NCBI GenBank assembly: GCA_029261375.1
Contig: JAJDBL010000256.1
Coordinates: 1-7,556, forward strand
From: Nitrospirales bacterium
Lineage (GTDB): Bacteria > Nitrospirota > Nitrospiria > Nitrospirales > UBA2166
Direction: 5' to 3'
Length of the DNA: 7,556 bases
The position numbers and the translations under genes were made by a program. The notes under the pieces were generated by a model. That model searched no databases. It worked only from the letters and a program-made list of their open reading frames with translations, and had not been told where the DNA came from. This document shows positions 1 through 6,306 of the stretch, piece by piece. Every line of letters starts with the position of its first letter. Positions within the stretch are counted from its first letter, which is position 1.

Positions 1-393
1 ATGACAAAGCTGGTCCGAGACGTTGGCCAGGAGACGATGAATCGTCTCGTCGCTTATACGTGGCCGGGGAATATCAGGGAACTCGAGAACGTGATCGAGA
101 GAGGGATGATTCTCGCGCAAGGACATCTTCTGTCCATAGAGGAGGGAAGTCTTGGCGGAACTGAGGGAGGATCGTTGAAAGCCGTACGTGAGCCCATGAC
201 GACGTGGAAGTCGTATGAGGCTTCGTATCTTGAAGGAGTGATTAAACAGACTGATGGAGTGATTCACGGGCCAAAGGGGGCTGCTGCTGTGCTCGGGATC
301 AATCCGTCCACGCTGCGAAGCCGGCTTAAACGTCTCGGGATTGATCCCAAGAAAACCAGCGGGTCTAGCGACACGCTAAAAACCGCCTCGTAA
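1..393 (+). CDS. Sigma-54-dependent transcriptional activator (NtrC/FhlA class), C-terminal part; 5' end outside window
   Basis: This is the C-terminal 130 codons of a bacterial enhancer-binding protein, which binds DNA upstream of a sigma-54 promoter and uses ATP hydrolysis to open the polymerase complex. Residues 21-28 read WPGNIREL, the signature at the end of the AAA+ domain; the Arg is the sensor II residue. The helix LENVIERGMIL follows it, as in FhlA/NtrC proteins. After a linker of about 35 residues comes a Fis-type helix-turn-helix at about 72-113, with recognition helix NPSTLRSRLKRLGI. Walker A, Walker B and the GAFTGA loop are absent, so the true start lies upstream and the ATG at position 1 is almost certainly internal. 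The sensor domain cannot be seen, so the signal is unknown. The gene lies just upstream of a -24/-12 promoter and is its obvious candidate regulator. Family assignment is very secure; the regulatory target is inferred. Confidence 0.93.
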   Translation: MTKLVRDVGQETMNRLVAYTWPGNIRELENVIERGMILAQGHLLSIEEGSLGGTEGGSLKAVREPMTTWKSYEASYLEGVIKQTDGVIHGPKGAAAVLGINPSTLRSRLKRLGIDPKKTSGSSDTLKTAS

Positions 394-398
394 CATCA

Positions 399-440
399 CC
401 CACTAGTTTCGTGAGTTGGTGGGCCCACCAGTTAGCTGGT
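399..440. promoter_or_regulatory. Compound palindrome downstream of the regulator gene; possible activator-binding site
   Basis: Positions 417-430 are a perfect 14-bp palindrome (TGGTGGGCCCACCA). It is followed by a second dyad at 427-440 (ACCAG-TTAG-CTGGT). The TGGT/ACCA arms therefore fall at 417, 427 and 437, exactly 10 bp apart in alternating orientation, as expected of half-sites on one face of the helix. The block is about 200-230 bp upstream of the predicted start of the sigma-54 promoter, a usual distance for enhancer-binding-protein sites. The left part (399-406 with 416-423, including G-T pairs) could also fold as a hairpin just after the regulator stop codon, but no T-tract follows, so it is a poor intrinsic terminator. 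An operator role is inferred. Confidence 0.4.
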
Positions 441-620
441 CAACAAACCAAGTCCATAGAATAACGGTTCGTTAAATATCGCGAAACTGTGAACTGTGTT
501 TTAATGTTGTGAAATGCCACACTTTGTTGAAGTGATGATCGTGACATCGCAACTGTAATCTCATCCGCTTATCCTGTCTAAAGTGATGGTTTTGTCCTGA
601 AGTAAACGTTAGCACTGTCG

Positions 621-636
621 TGGTATGCTAATTGCA
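621..636 (+). promoter_or_regulatory. Sigma-54 (-24/-12) promoter upstream of the SBBP-repeat gene
   Basis: The sequence TGGTATGCTAATTGCA matches the sigma-54 consensus TGGCACG-N4-TTGCA. It has the invariant GG (622-623) and GC (634-635) separated by exactly 10 bp, a complete TTGCA -12 element, and a purine at the end of the -24 element. The predicted transcription start is near 647, giving a leader of roughly 48 nt before the GTG at 695. The adjacent upstream gene encodes a sigma-54 activator, which strengthens the call. Only the C-to-T and C-to-T changes in the -24 block depart from consensus. Confidence 0.72.
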
Positions 637-694
637 TGGTCTAGCTATTAAAAGCATAGATATTTAGGTATTTCTGCAATGGGACGACGCAGGG

Positions 695-3250
695 GTGAAC
701 ATACAAACCGATTCTCTGACACCACGGGATCTTCTTTCGCTGCTATTCACGGTCGCGTGTTCCGTAGCATTGTGTGGTGTGATTGCGGTAGGAGATGTGC
801 TTGGTGCAAACAATAGACCGAGTGACGACGTGATGCTATCGACAGTATTGAAGAGCCTTCCCCTCAGTTTTGAGCCTGTACACTGGAAAAACAAACCAGA
901 TATTCGCTTTGGAGCACATGCAGACGGGCTCACGCTACTGCTCACCGCAGATGGTGGGGTGGCGGTTTCCCCGTCTGACCACGATCGCGCTTCCGGTATA
1001 CGTATGCGCCTGATCGGAGCGAATTCCGTGCCCACAGTTGTGGGGCTGAATCAACGTTCAGGAAAGAATCACTACCTGCTTGGAGCGTCGGCGGCGGGTT
1101 GGACAAAGCATGTTTCACAGTATGAAAGGATTCGGTATGAATCCGTCTATCCTGGGATAGACCTGCTTTATTATGGATCCGATAGCAATCTGGAGTTTGA
1201 TTTCGTTGTTGGGGCAGGGGTGGATCCGAGCATGATTTCCTTTGCGTTCGAGGCGCTTGGCGGGGGGGCATCTCGGTCAGCTCAAGTTTCCGTTGATGCG
1301 ACCGATAATGTGGCAGTTATTCTAGGGAAACAGAAATTTCACCTGAAAAAGCCGCACATTTATCAGACAACCCGCGGGCGAAAGACAACCATTCCAGGAC
1401 GATTTGTCGTTAAGGCCACTGCTGGGCCTGCTGGAGCAGCCGCCGTCGCCTTTGAGGTTGGCAATTACGACCGCTCTAAACCCTTGATCATTGATCCGAT
1501 CCTCACCTATTCAACGCGACTTGGTGGATTGACCGGACTGACTAGGGGGCGTGGGATTGCCGTAGATTCTGAGGGGATGATCTATGTGGTCGGAGAGACG
1601 TTTGGAGATATTTTCCCTCGGGAAAATCCGTTGCACGAGGATGTCAATCCTGGTGGCAGCGTCGACGCATTTGTGACCAAGATAAATCCGAACAATCGAG
1701 GTGAGGAACTTATCTATTCGACGCGACTTGGCGGAACTGGCTTCGACAAAGCCTTCAGCGTCGCCGTCGACTCTCTAGGGCAAGCGTACGTCACCGGGAC
1801 CACCAGCTCCGAAGATTTTCCCGCGGTCAATGCGCTGTACCCTGAATTTGGTGGGGGTGGTCGAACCGAGGGGGATGCATTTGTGGTGAAGTTGAGCGCG
1901 GATGGCTCTGAACTGTACTACGCAACCTATCTCGGCGGGTCTGGGAATGATCTAGGAGCAGGTATCGCGTTAGCAGAATCGGGCATGGTCGTGGTGACTG
2001 GTGAAACTCAATCAACTGATTTCCCTATGATTGACGCCTTAGATGAGGGCTATGGTGGGGGAGCAGCAGATGCATTTGTCGCAGCCATAGACCCGTCTGG
2101 ATCTTCGATGCTCTTCTCAACGTATCTTGGTGGTGAAGGCGATGATGCTGGTACAGCGATTGCCCTCGATCCGGCAGGGAATGTGTATGTCACTGGTCAC
2201 ACGCGATCATTAGATTTCATGACAGTCAGCCCGTGGCAATCGCGTCTCACGAGCGAGATGGCGGATGCGTTTGTCACAAAGCTATCTCCTGCTGGAGATA
2301 CGTTGATCTACTCAACGTATCTAGGTGGAAGTGCTTCGGATAGAGGACAAGGGATTGCGGCCGATGTTTTTGGTCATGCCTACGTGACGGGGAGAACTGA
2401 TTCACCGGACTTTCCCTCCACGGTGGGTGTCATACAGCCAGAGCTGGCTGGAGAAACTGATGCGTTTGTCACGAAGCTCAATCCCGACGGGGCATCCCTT
2501 GCCTATTCTACCTATCTCGGCGGGCGTGGCTCTGATGACGGGCGTGGGATCGTCGTTGATGGTGAACGCAACGCCTATATTATCGGAGAGACTGCGTCGT
2601 CAGATTTCTTGGAGGTGTTGCCCCTGCAGGGTAGCTTCGGTGGGGGGCAGGATGCGTTTCTCACCATACTTGGGCCACGTGGTGCAACGTTAGGGTCGTC
2701 GACGTATTTCGGGGGTGGCAGGCAGGATACCGGCCACGCGATCGCGTTAGGTCCGTTTGACAACATTTATCTGGCTGGCGTGACGCGTTCGGTGGATATT
2801 CAGACGGTAGGTACCTTCAATAACCTGCTTGGGCAGGCGAGTTCTGGCGCAGCGTTCATCGCGAGGGTCGAACCTGGTGTGGCTGCACTAAGAGATCTTC
2901 CAGATCTTCGGCTCAACATCGAAAAGGTTAAATTAGGATCCCACTCCTCCGGCGATAAAGTTGTGGTGAAATTTAGGCTCCAGAACGTCGGGACTGCCGT
3001 GGCGCGGGGGCCGTTCGTCATCACGCTCTTGCTCTCGACAAATAGCCGACTTGATGATCGAGATATTGCGATTCAGTCCCTGGAACTCGATAGTCTTGAG
3101 CCAGGATCCTCCATTGCTCAAAAGTTTAAGGTCACCGGGCTTGACTTCATCGATACCCAGTTCGTTATCATATTGGTAGACGATGAGAACGTCGTCCGTG
3201 AAAGCAATGAAGGAAACAATGTGGTCGTAAGGGAGTTCGTAGGATCGTAG
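695..3250 (+). CDS. Exported SBBP-repeat beta-propeller protein with N-terminal DUF7948-like domain and C-terminal CARDB-like domain
   Basis: This 851-residue protein is probably secreted or surface-displayed. A hydrophobic segment at about residues 13-37 ending VLGA-NN looks like a Sec signal peptide. Residues about 57-270 resemble the DUF7948 domain that precedes SBBP repeats, including YPGIDLLYYG near 152-161. Seven SBBP repeats begin at residues 272, 341, 409, 474, 539, 604 and 668. Each has a Y/F-S-T-Y-L-G-G opening, a G-x-A-x-D..G..YVTG-x-T core and a DAFVTKL close. Seven repeats would close a seven-bladed beta-propeller. Residues about 736-848 resemble a CARDB adhesion-type beta-sandwich (DLRL start, LQNVGTA, late ESNEGNNV). 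No catalytic residues are evident; binding, adhesion or scaffolding is inferred. The start is uncertain: GTG 695 has only a weak Shine-Dalgarno, and ATG 679 would join the frame if one G of the run 692-695 were absent. A sigma-54 promoter lies upstream. Confidence 0.9.
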   Translation: MNIQTDSLTPRDLLSLLFTVACSVALCGVIAVGDVLGANNRPSDDVMLSTVLKSLPLSFEPVHWKNKPDIRFGAHADGLTLLLTADGGVAVSPSDHDRASGIRMRLIGANSVPTVVGLNQRSGKNHYLLGASAAGWTKHVSQYERIRYESVYPGIDLLYYGSDSNLEFDFVVGAGVDPSMISFAFEALGGGASRSAQVSVDATDNVAVILGKQKFHLKKPHIYQTTRGRKTTIPGRFVVKATAGPAGAAAVAFEVGNYDRSKPLIIDPILTYSTRLGGLTGLTRGRGIAVDSEGMIYVVGETFGDIFPRENPLHEDVNPGGSVDAFVTKINPNNRGEELIYSTRLGGTGFDKAFSVAVDSLGQAYVTGTTSSEDFPAVNALYPEFGGGGRTEGDAFVVKLSADGSELYYATYLGGSGNDLGAGIALAESGMVVVTGETQSTDFPMIDALDEGYGGGAADAFVAAIDPSGSSMLFSTYLGGEGDDAGTAIALDPAGNVYVTGHTRSLDFMTVSPWQSRLTSEMADAFVTKLSPAGDTLIYSTYLGGSASDRGQGIAADVFGHAYVTGRTDSPDFPSTVGVIQPELAGETDAFVTKLNPDGASLAYSTYLGGRGSDDGRGIVVDGERNAYIIGETASSDFLEVLPLQGSFGGGQDAFLTILGPRGATLGSSTYFGGGRQDTGHAIALGPFDNIYLAGVTRSVDIQTVGTFNNLLGQASSGAAFIARVEPGVAALRDLPDLRLNIEKVKLGSHSSGDKVVVKFRLQNVGTAVARGPFVITLLLSTNSRLDDRDIAIQSLELDSLEPGSSIAQKFKVTGLDFIDTQFVIILVDDENVVRESNEGNNVVVREFVGS
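1508..2890 (+). repeat. Seven tandem SBBP repeats within the beta-propeller gene (about 65 codons each)
   Basis: These are protein-level tandem repeats inside the 851-residue gene, starting at nucleotides 1508, 1715, 1919, 2114, 2309, 2504 and 2696. Unit lengths are 69, 68, 65, 65, 65 and 64 codons, with the last less conserved. The first two units have STRLGG where the rest have STYLGG or STYFGG. The seventh is the most degenerate (closing GAAFIARVEP instead of DAFVTKLNP). The DNA copies have diverged, so the expansion is not recent. Confidence 0.85.
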
Positions 3251-3342
3251 TTGTGACATCTGTCATTCTGGAGATAAAGCATGAAATGCAGCGATGCAAG
3301 AAAGGAAATGTCATATAGTTGCGAAAGATCACAGTTTGTGCC

Positions 3343-3371
3343 TTGACAAGTAATGTACGGAACAGCACAAT
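3343..3371 (+). promoter_or_regulatory. Candidate sigma-70-type promoter for the 453-residue protein gene
   Basis: A perfect TTGACA -35 box at 3343-3348 is followed after 17 bp by CACAAT at 3366-3371, which matches TATAAT at four of six positions. Transcription would start near 3378, giving a leader of about 69 nt. The spacing and -35 box are good and the -10 box is modest. No convincing -24/-12 element was found in this gap, so this gene is probably not directly sigma-54 dependent. Confidence 0.45.
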
Positions 3372-3380
3372 TGGGAGATT

Positions 3381-3438
3381 CGTGAGCTGAACATGGAAAT
3401 TGCTCGCGTATTATTAAAAACTACCTTATAGGGAGGTA
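3381..3438 (+). promoter_or_regulatory. Structured mRNA leader: stem-loop plus possible Shine-Dalgarno-sequestering hairpin
   Basis: Bases 3381-3387 (CGTGAGC) pair with 3402-3408 (GCTCGCG) as a 7-bp stem with one G-T pair and a 14-nt loop. AT-rich sequence follows. Further on, 3422-3426 (TACCT) can pair with 3434-3438 (AGGTA), covering the end of the strong Shine-Dalgarno GGGAGGT (3431-3437), which sits 9 nt before the ATG at 3447. This could modulate translation or stabilise the leader. The stems are short and may be chance. Confidence 0.3.
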
Positions 3439-3446
3439 TCAGAGTC

Positions 3447-4808
3447 ATGAATACATCACGCGTTTTAACCTTAAGCTTGGCTGTTTTATTGGTCGGGTTT
3501 CTCGCAGGGAGTGCGCAAGCGCAGTTCCCTGGAACCGGTGCCGGCTTCGCTCCTGATGCTCCGGCCACCATTTTTACCCAGGTTGCCTATTCTGATGAAG
3601 AAGGCCGCCTGATCGTCTATCACGTATTGCGTCCAGGCCCGTTCTTTACCTCAGATCAGACCGGCGTGGTGTACCGTTTTAAAAATGGTTCTGGCGCGGG
3701 CTGCGGCCCAAAGTTTCGCCCAGTGTTCGCGGATGGCACCACTCTTCGTGACGACACCCCGGCCTTTGCCCAATTGGGACCTGGCTTGAGTGAGTCTGAT
3801 ACCGCTCGGCGGACAATTACCGACGTGTTCTACACCGGTGATTGCCCCCCAAGAAAAGAACAGCCAAAATCTGAAGCGGAAGTGTTTGCGGCAGAAGCGG
3901 CTGGTGAAGTCGAGTTAGTTCCTGATGCGGATATCGTCAATGCCCCGACGGTCCCATCGCCAAATCTCCGGCCAGATTGGTCGTTGTGGGAAGGTGCTCC
4001 AAATGGCGCCAACGTATTTGATGGCACGCTGTCCTCACAGAGTGTCGCTGCCAATGGGGAGATGCTTGACATTGTCTCCAATGCGGATGGTGGTATGATC
4101 GGTCTTCCTCAGCTGCCGCGGCCACGGCACAAGGGCTTCGCCGAAGGGCAGTCCGTGTGGTACATCACCTATGAAGTCTGCTCTGATGAACAATGGAGCG
4201 ATACCGGCTTCTGCAGCGGCGATGGCGTGAAGGATATTTTCTTTCAACGCTATGGTTCCAGCATTGGTGAACATGACATGACCAATATTGCGTTTGGTAC
4301 ACCATTCCCGAAAGCCGCAGTGGCTTCAGGAAATTCTCCGGCAACCGGTGGTAACTATAGCCCGATTTGGGCAGGTGCTTGTGTTGGTGGAAACTGGGTT
4401 GAGAACGCCGATCGTATGGCGGCGTTCGTAGGAACCGATGCAGGATTCGGTCCAGGCGGCGCGAACTGTTTCGGTCCAACTCCACAAGAAGTGAAGGCCT
4501 TTACGGATTCCAATACCCTGACGCTTCCTTCAGAGATTTTCGACGAAGGCGATCCGCGGCGTGGTGGTCAGATCCGGACCTCCGCTGACTTTGCCTCACT
4601 CGAAGGAATGAATGGTTTTAGTGCCACAACGGCACCGTGGGCTGGTAAGTTGAAAATCATTAACTGTCCGATTTTTGCTGTCGATCTGAACAACGATCGT
4701 CAATTTACCACGGACGAGATGATCAGCTTCCCGAATTTCGTTTTGGCCCCAAGCACGGGTGGTACCTTTACCGTCTTCAATCCGGGAAGCCCCTTCCTGG
4801 GTGAGTAG
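3447..4808 (+). CDS. Exported protein of unknown family with a C-terminal EF-hand-like calcium loop (453 residues)
   Basis: I do not recognise this family. The start is well supported: ATG 3447 has the strong Shine-Dalgarno GGGAGGT 9 nt upstream, and the N-terminus is a textbook Sec signal peptide (MNTSR, a hydrophobic core, then AQA before Q26). The mature protein is rich in Gly, Pro and Asp. It has seven cysteines (86, 133, 245, 256, 312, 341, 407), suggesting disulfides or a metal site, and an acidic Ala/Glu stretch near 142-160. Residues 413-424 fit an EF-hand/dockerin calcium loop, with Asp413, Asn415, Asp417, Gln419, Thr421 and Glu424 at the expected ligand positions. No transmembrane segment follows the signal peptide, so it is probably periplasmic or extracellular. 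It has its own candidate promoter and ends 80 bp before the NosD-like gene, with a terminator between. Its role with the downstream multicopper oxidase is speculative. Confidence 0.88.
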   Translation: MNTSRVLTLSLAVLLVGFLAGSAQAQFPGTGAGFAPDAPATIFTQVAYSDEEGRLIVYHVLRPGPFFTSDQTGVVYRFKNGSGAGCGPKFRPVFADGTTLRDDTPAFAQLGPGLSESDTARRTITDVFYTGDCPPRKEQPKSEAEVFAAEAAGEVELVPDADIVNAPTVPSPNLRPDWSLWEGAPNGANVFDGTLSSQSVAANGEMLDIVSNADGGMIGLPQLPRPRHKGFAEGQSVWYITYEVCSDEQWSDTGFCSGDGVKDIFFQRYGSSIGEHDMTNIAFGTPFPKAAVASGNSPATGGNYSPIWAGACVGGNWVENADRMAAFVGTDAGFGPGGANCFGPTPQEVKAFTDSNTLTLPSEIFDEGDPRRGGQIRTSADFASLEGMNGFSATTAPWAGKLKIINCPIFAVDLNNDRQFTTDEMISFPNFVLAPSTGGTFTVFNPGSPFLGE

Positions 4809-4836
4809 AATCACGTTCCTGTAGTAGTCATTTCTG

Positions 4837-4876
4837 CGGGGCGCCCGAGACAACAACGGGCGCCCCGTTATTTATT
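4837..4876 (+). terminator. Strong intrinsic terminator between the 453-residue gene and the NosD-like gene
   Basis: A perfect 11-bp GC-rich stem pairs CGGGGCGCCCG at 4837-4847 with CGGGCGCCCCG at 4857-4867, with a 9-nt loop (AGACAACAA) and a T-rich tail TTATTTATT at 4868-4876. It starts 28 bp after the upstream stop codon. The tail ends immediately before the Shine-Dalgarno of the next gene, so no promoter fits between terminator and start codon. It probably gives partial termination or 3'-end protection of the upstream mRNA. Confidence 0.88.
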
Positions 4877-4882
4877 GGGAGG
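4877..4882 (+). promoter_or_regulatory. Ribosome-binding site of the NosD-like gene, abutting the terminator tail
   Basis: GGGAGG lies 6 nt before ATG 4889, which fixes the start. It touches the last T of the terminator tail, an unusually tight arrangement that ties translation of this gene to read-through transcription. Confidence 0.8.
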
Positions 4883-4888
4883 TGTATC

Positions 4889-5947
4889 ATGACGAAGGAA
4901 GCTCTGCTTAGGACATTGCTTAGTCTTGCCATTCTGCTTGGCTGTCTCACATTCCTGAGTACACCCGCATACTCCCAAGCTCCTCCCGCAGCATTCGTTG
5001 TCCCTGATGATCAGCCATCGATCCAAGATGCGATCAACGCGTCAAATCCTGGAACGACTATTATTATCCGGACCGGTACCTATCGGGAATCTATCGTCAT
5101 TCGAAAGGATAATATCCGTTTGGTCGGCGCAGAAGAACCGGGAACGGTGATTATCGATGGCAAGGAGTTGCTGGACGCCACGGGCATTCATCTCCTTAAC
5201 GCCAGTGGAGTAGAGATTCGCGGTTTGGTTGTGCAAAATTTTGATGGATTTGTTGGCCCAGGCCCCCAAGACTATCGTGCAGGTATTCTGGTTGAGGGAG
5301 GGCGAGCCAACATTATTCGACACAATGAATTACGTTTAAACGGCAGTAACTTAGTGCTTGATCGCTCGGACAATAATCAGATCAATGGAAATACTGTCTC
5401 GCTAGCCAAGCATGCAGGAATTTTGCTGAGAAATGGAAGCGACGGGAACACCCTTAAAGGCAACACTGGATATGACAATGATCACCGGCCGGCGACTCTC
5501 CCCTCATCCGAACTTCCAGGATGTGGCATTCTCATTACCGGAGGGTCAAAGGGAAACTCGGTAAAAGATAACGATATATTTCGGAACGGCCGTGGCATCA
5601 TGCTTGAGCACGGTGCAGACGACAATCAAGTTGTTGGCAACATGCTCCATGATAACGTCAAGTTTGGCATTGCCGTTTTCGCTGGAGAGGCCCCAGCGCA
5701 AAACAATGTGTTGACGGAGAATGTTGCAATTAACAACGCCTTTCGCATGGTGACCAGCACGGACGGCACGGTGATCGGGGAGGCCGGCTTTGACGAAGGC
5801 GCCGATCTGTTCGATGAGTTAGGTGGAATTGATACGCTCAACGACTGGGAAGGTAACATTTCCGAGGCCAATAACGTCGGTGGTATTGTGATTGCCTGTC
5901 TTGTTAAGGCCCATTGCCATCGGAGTGATCGCATCCCCCCTCGGTAA
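4889..5947 (+). CDS. Exported NosD-like right-handed parallel beta-helix repeat protein
   Basis: This 352-residue protein has a Sec signal peptide: MTKEALLR, a hydrophobic core to about residue 24, and probable cleavage near AYS-Q30. The motif VPDDQPSIQDAINASNPGTT (38-57) is the usual opening of a beta-helix cap, followed by TGTYRESIVI and LVGAEEPGTVIIDG. From about residue 98 to 285 come PbH1-type rungs: ASGVEIRGLVV, GGRANIIRHNELRLN, NNQINGNTVS, SDGNTLKGNT, SKGNSVKDNDIFRN, ADDNQVVGNMLHDN, QNNVLTENVAINN. These are typical of NosD/CASH and pectate-lyase folds. NosD itself supports copper-site maturation in nitrous oxide reductase, but the nos genes are not seen here, so a copper link is only suggestive. 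Carbohydrate binding or a structural role is equally possible. The C-terminus NDWEGN..GGI resembles the end of secreted beta-helix proteins. The gene follows a terminator with no room for its own promoter after it. Confidence 0.9.
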   Translation: MTKEALLRTLLSLAILLGCLTFLSTPAYSQAPPAAFVVPDDQPSIQDAINASNPGTTIIIRTGTYRESIVIRKDNIRLVGAEEPGTVIIDGKELLDATGIHLLNASGVEIRGLVVQNFDGFVGPGPQDYRAGILVEGGRANIIRHNELRLNGSNLVLDRSDNNQINGNTVSLAKHAGILLRNGSDGNTLKGNTGYDNDHRPATLPSSELPGCGILITGGSKGNSVKDNDIFRNGRGIMLEHGADDNQVVGNMLHDNVKFGIAVFAGEAPAQNNVLTENVAINNAFRMVTSTDGTVIGEAGFDEGADLFDELGGIDTLNDWEGNISEANNVGGIVIACLVKAHCHRSDRIPPR

Positions 5948-6306
5948 AGCAAAGCCCCACAACGCTGACAGCCGTCAGCCATGCGCTTTGGCCGGGATAG
6001 TTCGCGCCAGTTTGATGCGCACCGCTAGATGGCTACTTGAGCAAAGAAGCCTGTTTACCGTATTTTTCAATCGCCTCGTTATGAGCAACAATATCTAGCA
6101 ATAAGACGAAAAGTTTTTGTATTCCATTGTAATTCTGTGAGATATATTGCATGATGCCTGGTCATAATTCTGTCTAATAGCACGTGTATTTGAAGTAACA
6201 AGCCAAAGTTACCGTAGGTTCCAGACAATTTGTAGCTGTACTCGTCAACACGCAAGATATTGTACGTGAGATAGAGCCAACTCTTGAGCTGAGGAGGAGA
6301 ATTACT
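5948..6306. other. Long intergenic region before the multicopper oxidase gene
   Basis: This 359-bp gap has no supportable gene. Its left part is GC-balanced and contains a small stem-loop (GCTGAC at 5964-5969 with GTCAGC at 5974-5979, 4-nt loop) without a T-tract, so it is a doubtful terminator for the NosD-like gene. From about 6055 the sequence becomes distinctly AT-rich, as expected of a promoter region. No convincing -35/-10 pair was found. A partial -24/-12 look-alike at 6136-6151 (TGTGAGATATATTGCA) lacks the invariant GG. Confidence 0.55.
6292..6297 (+). promoter_or_regulatory. Ribosome-binding site that fixes the start of the multicopper oxidase gene
   Basis: AGGAGG, within GAGGAGGAGA, is a near-perfect Shine-Dalgarno 9 nt before ATG 6307. 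The start it marks is followed directly by a signal peptide, which supports the choice. Confidence 0.85.

Larger units (their letters stand above)
394..694. other. Intergenic regulatory region between the activator gene and the SBBP-repeat gene
   Basis: This 301-bp gap contains no credible coding sequence. It holds the compound palindrome at 399-440, a direct repeat ACTGTG at 486-491 and 493-498, an AT-rich stretch, and the sigma-54 promoter at 621-636. Its size and content fit an upstream regulatory region served by an enhancer-binding protein and possibly DNA bending. No RNA gene was recognised. Confidence 0.6.

Noticed and set aside
1..3. ATG at the first base as the true start of a 130-residue regulator
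   Set aside because: The encoded protein begins inside the AAA+ domain just before WPGNIREL; Walker motifs and the GAFTGA loop are missing, so the gene must extend upstream of the window.
3254..3265. TGACA-TC-TGTCA dyad just after the beta-propeller gene as operator or terminator
   Set aside because: The 5-bp arms with a 2-nt centre cannot form a stable hairpin, no T-tract follows, and there is no second copy that would support an operator.
3374..3388. Sigma-54 promoter upstream of the 453-residue gene (GG-N10-GC near TGGGAGATTCGTGAGC)
   Set aside because: Only the GG and GC spacing fits; the TTGC block is TGAGC and the -24 block does not match, while a better TTGACA/CACAAT pair lies just upstream.
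3830..4856. Several minus-strand open frames of 60-110 codons opposite the 453-residue gene
   Set aside because: They are antisense shadows of a well-supported gene, with low-complexity translations and no ribosome-binding sites or domains.
4889..5947. Calling the beta-helix gene nosD of a nitrous oxide reductase cluster
   Set aside because: No nosZ, nosF, nosY or nosL gene is visible nearby; only the fold and repeat type are shared, so the gene symbol is withheld.
5964..5979. Stem-loop after the NosD-like gene as an intrinsic terminator
   Set aside because: The stem is only 6 bp with a 4-nt loop and no T-tract follows, so termination is not supported.
5892..6098. Small + strand open frame of 68 codons overlapping the end of the NosD-like gene
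   Set aside because: It overlaps a well-supported gene, has no ribosome-binding site and its sequence has no recognisable domain or signal.
6136..6151. Sigma-54 promoter upstream of the multicopper oxidase (TGTGAGATATATTGCA)
   Set aside because: The -12 part is good but the invariant GG of the -24 element is GT, so it is not a supportable -24/-12 promoter.
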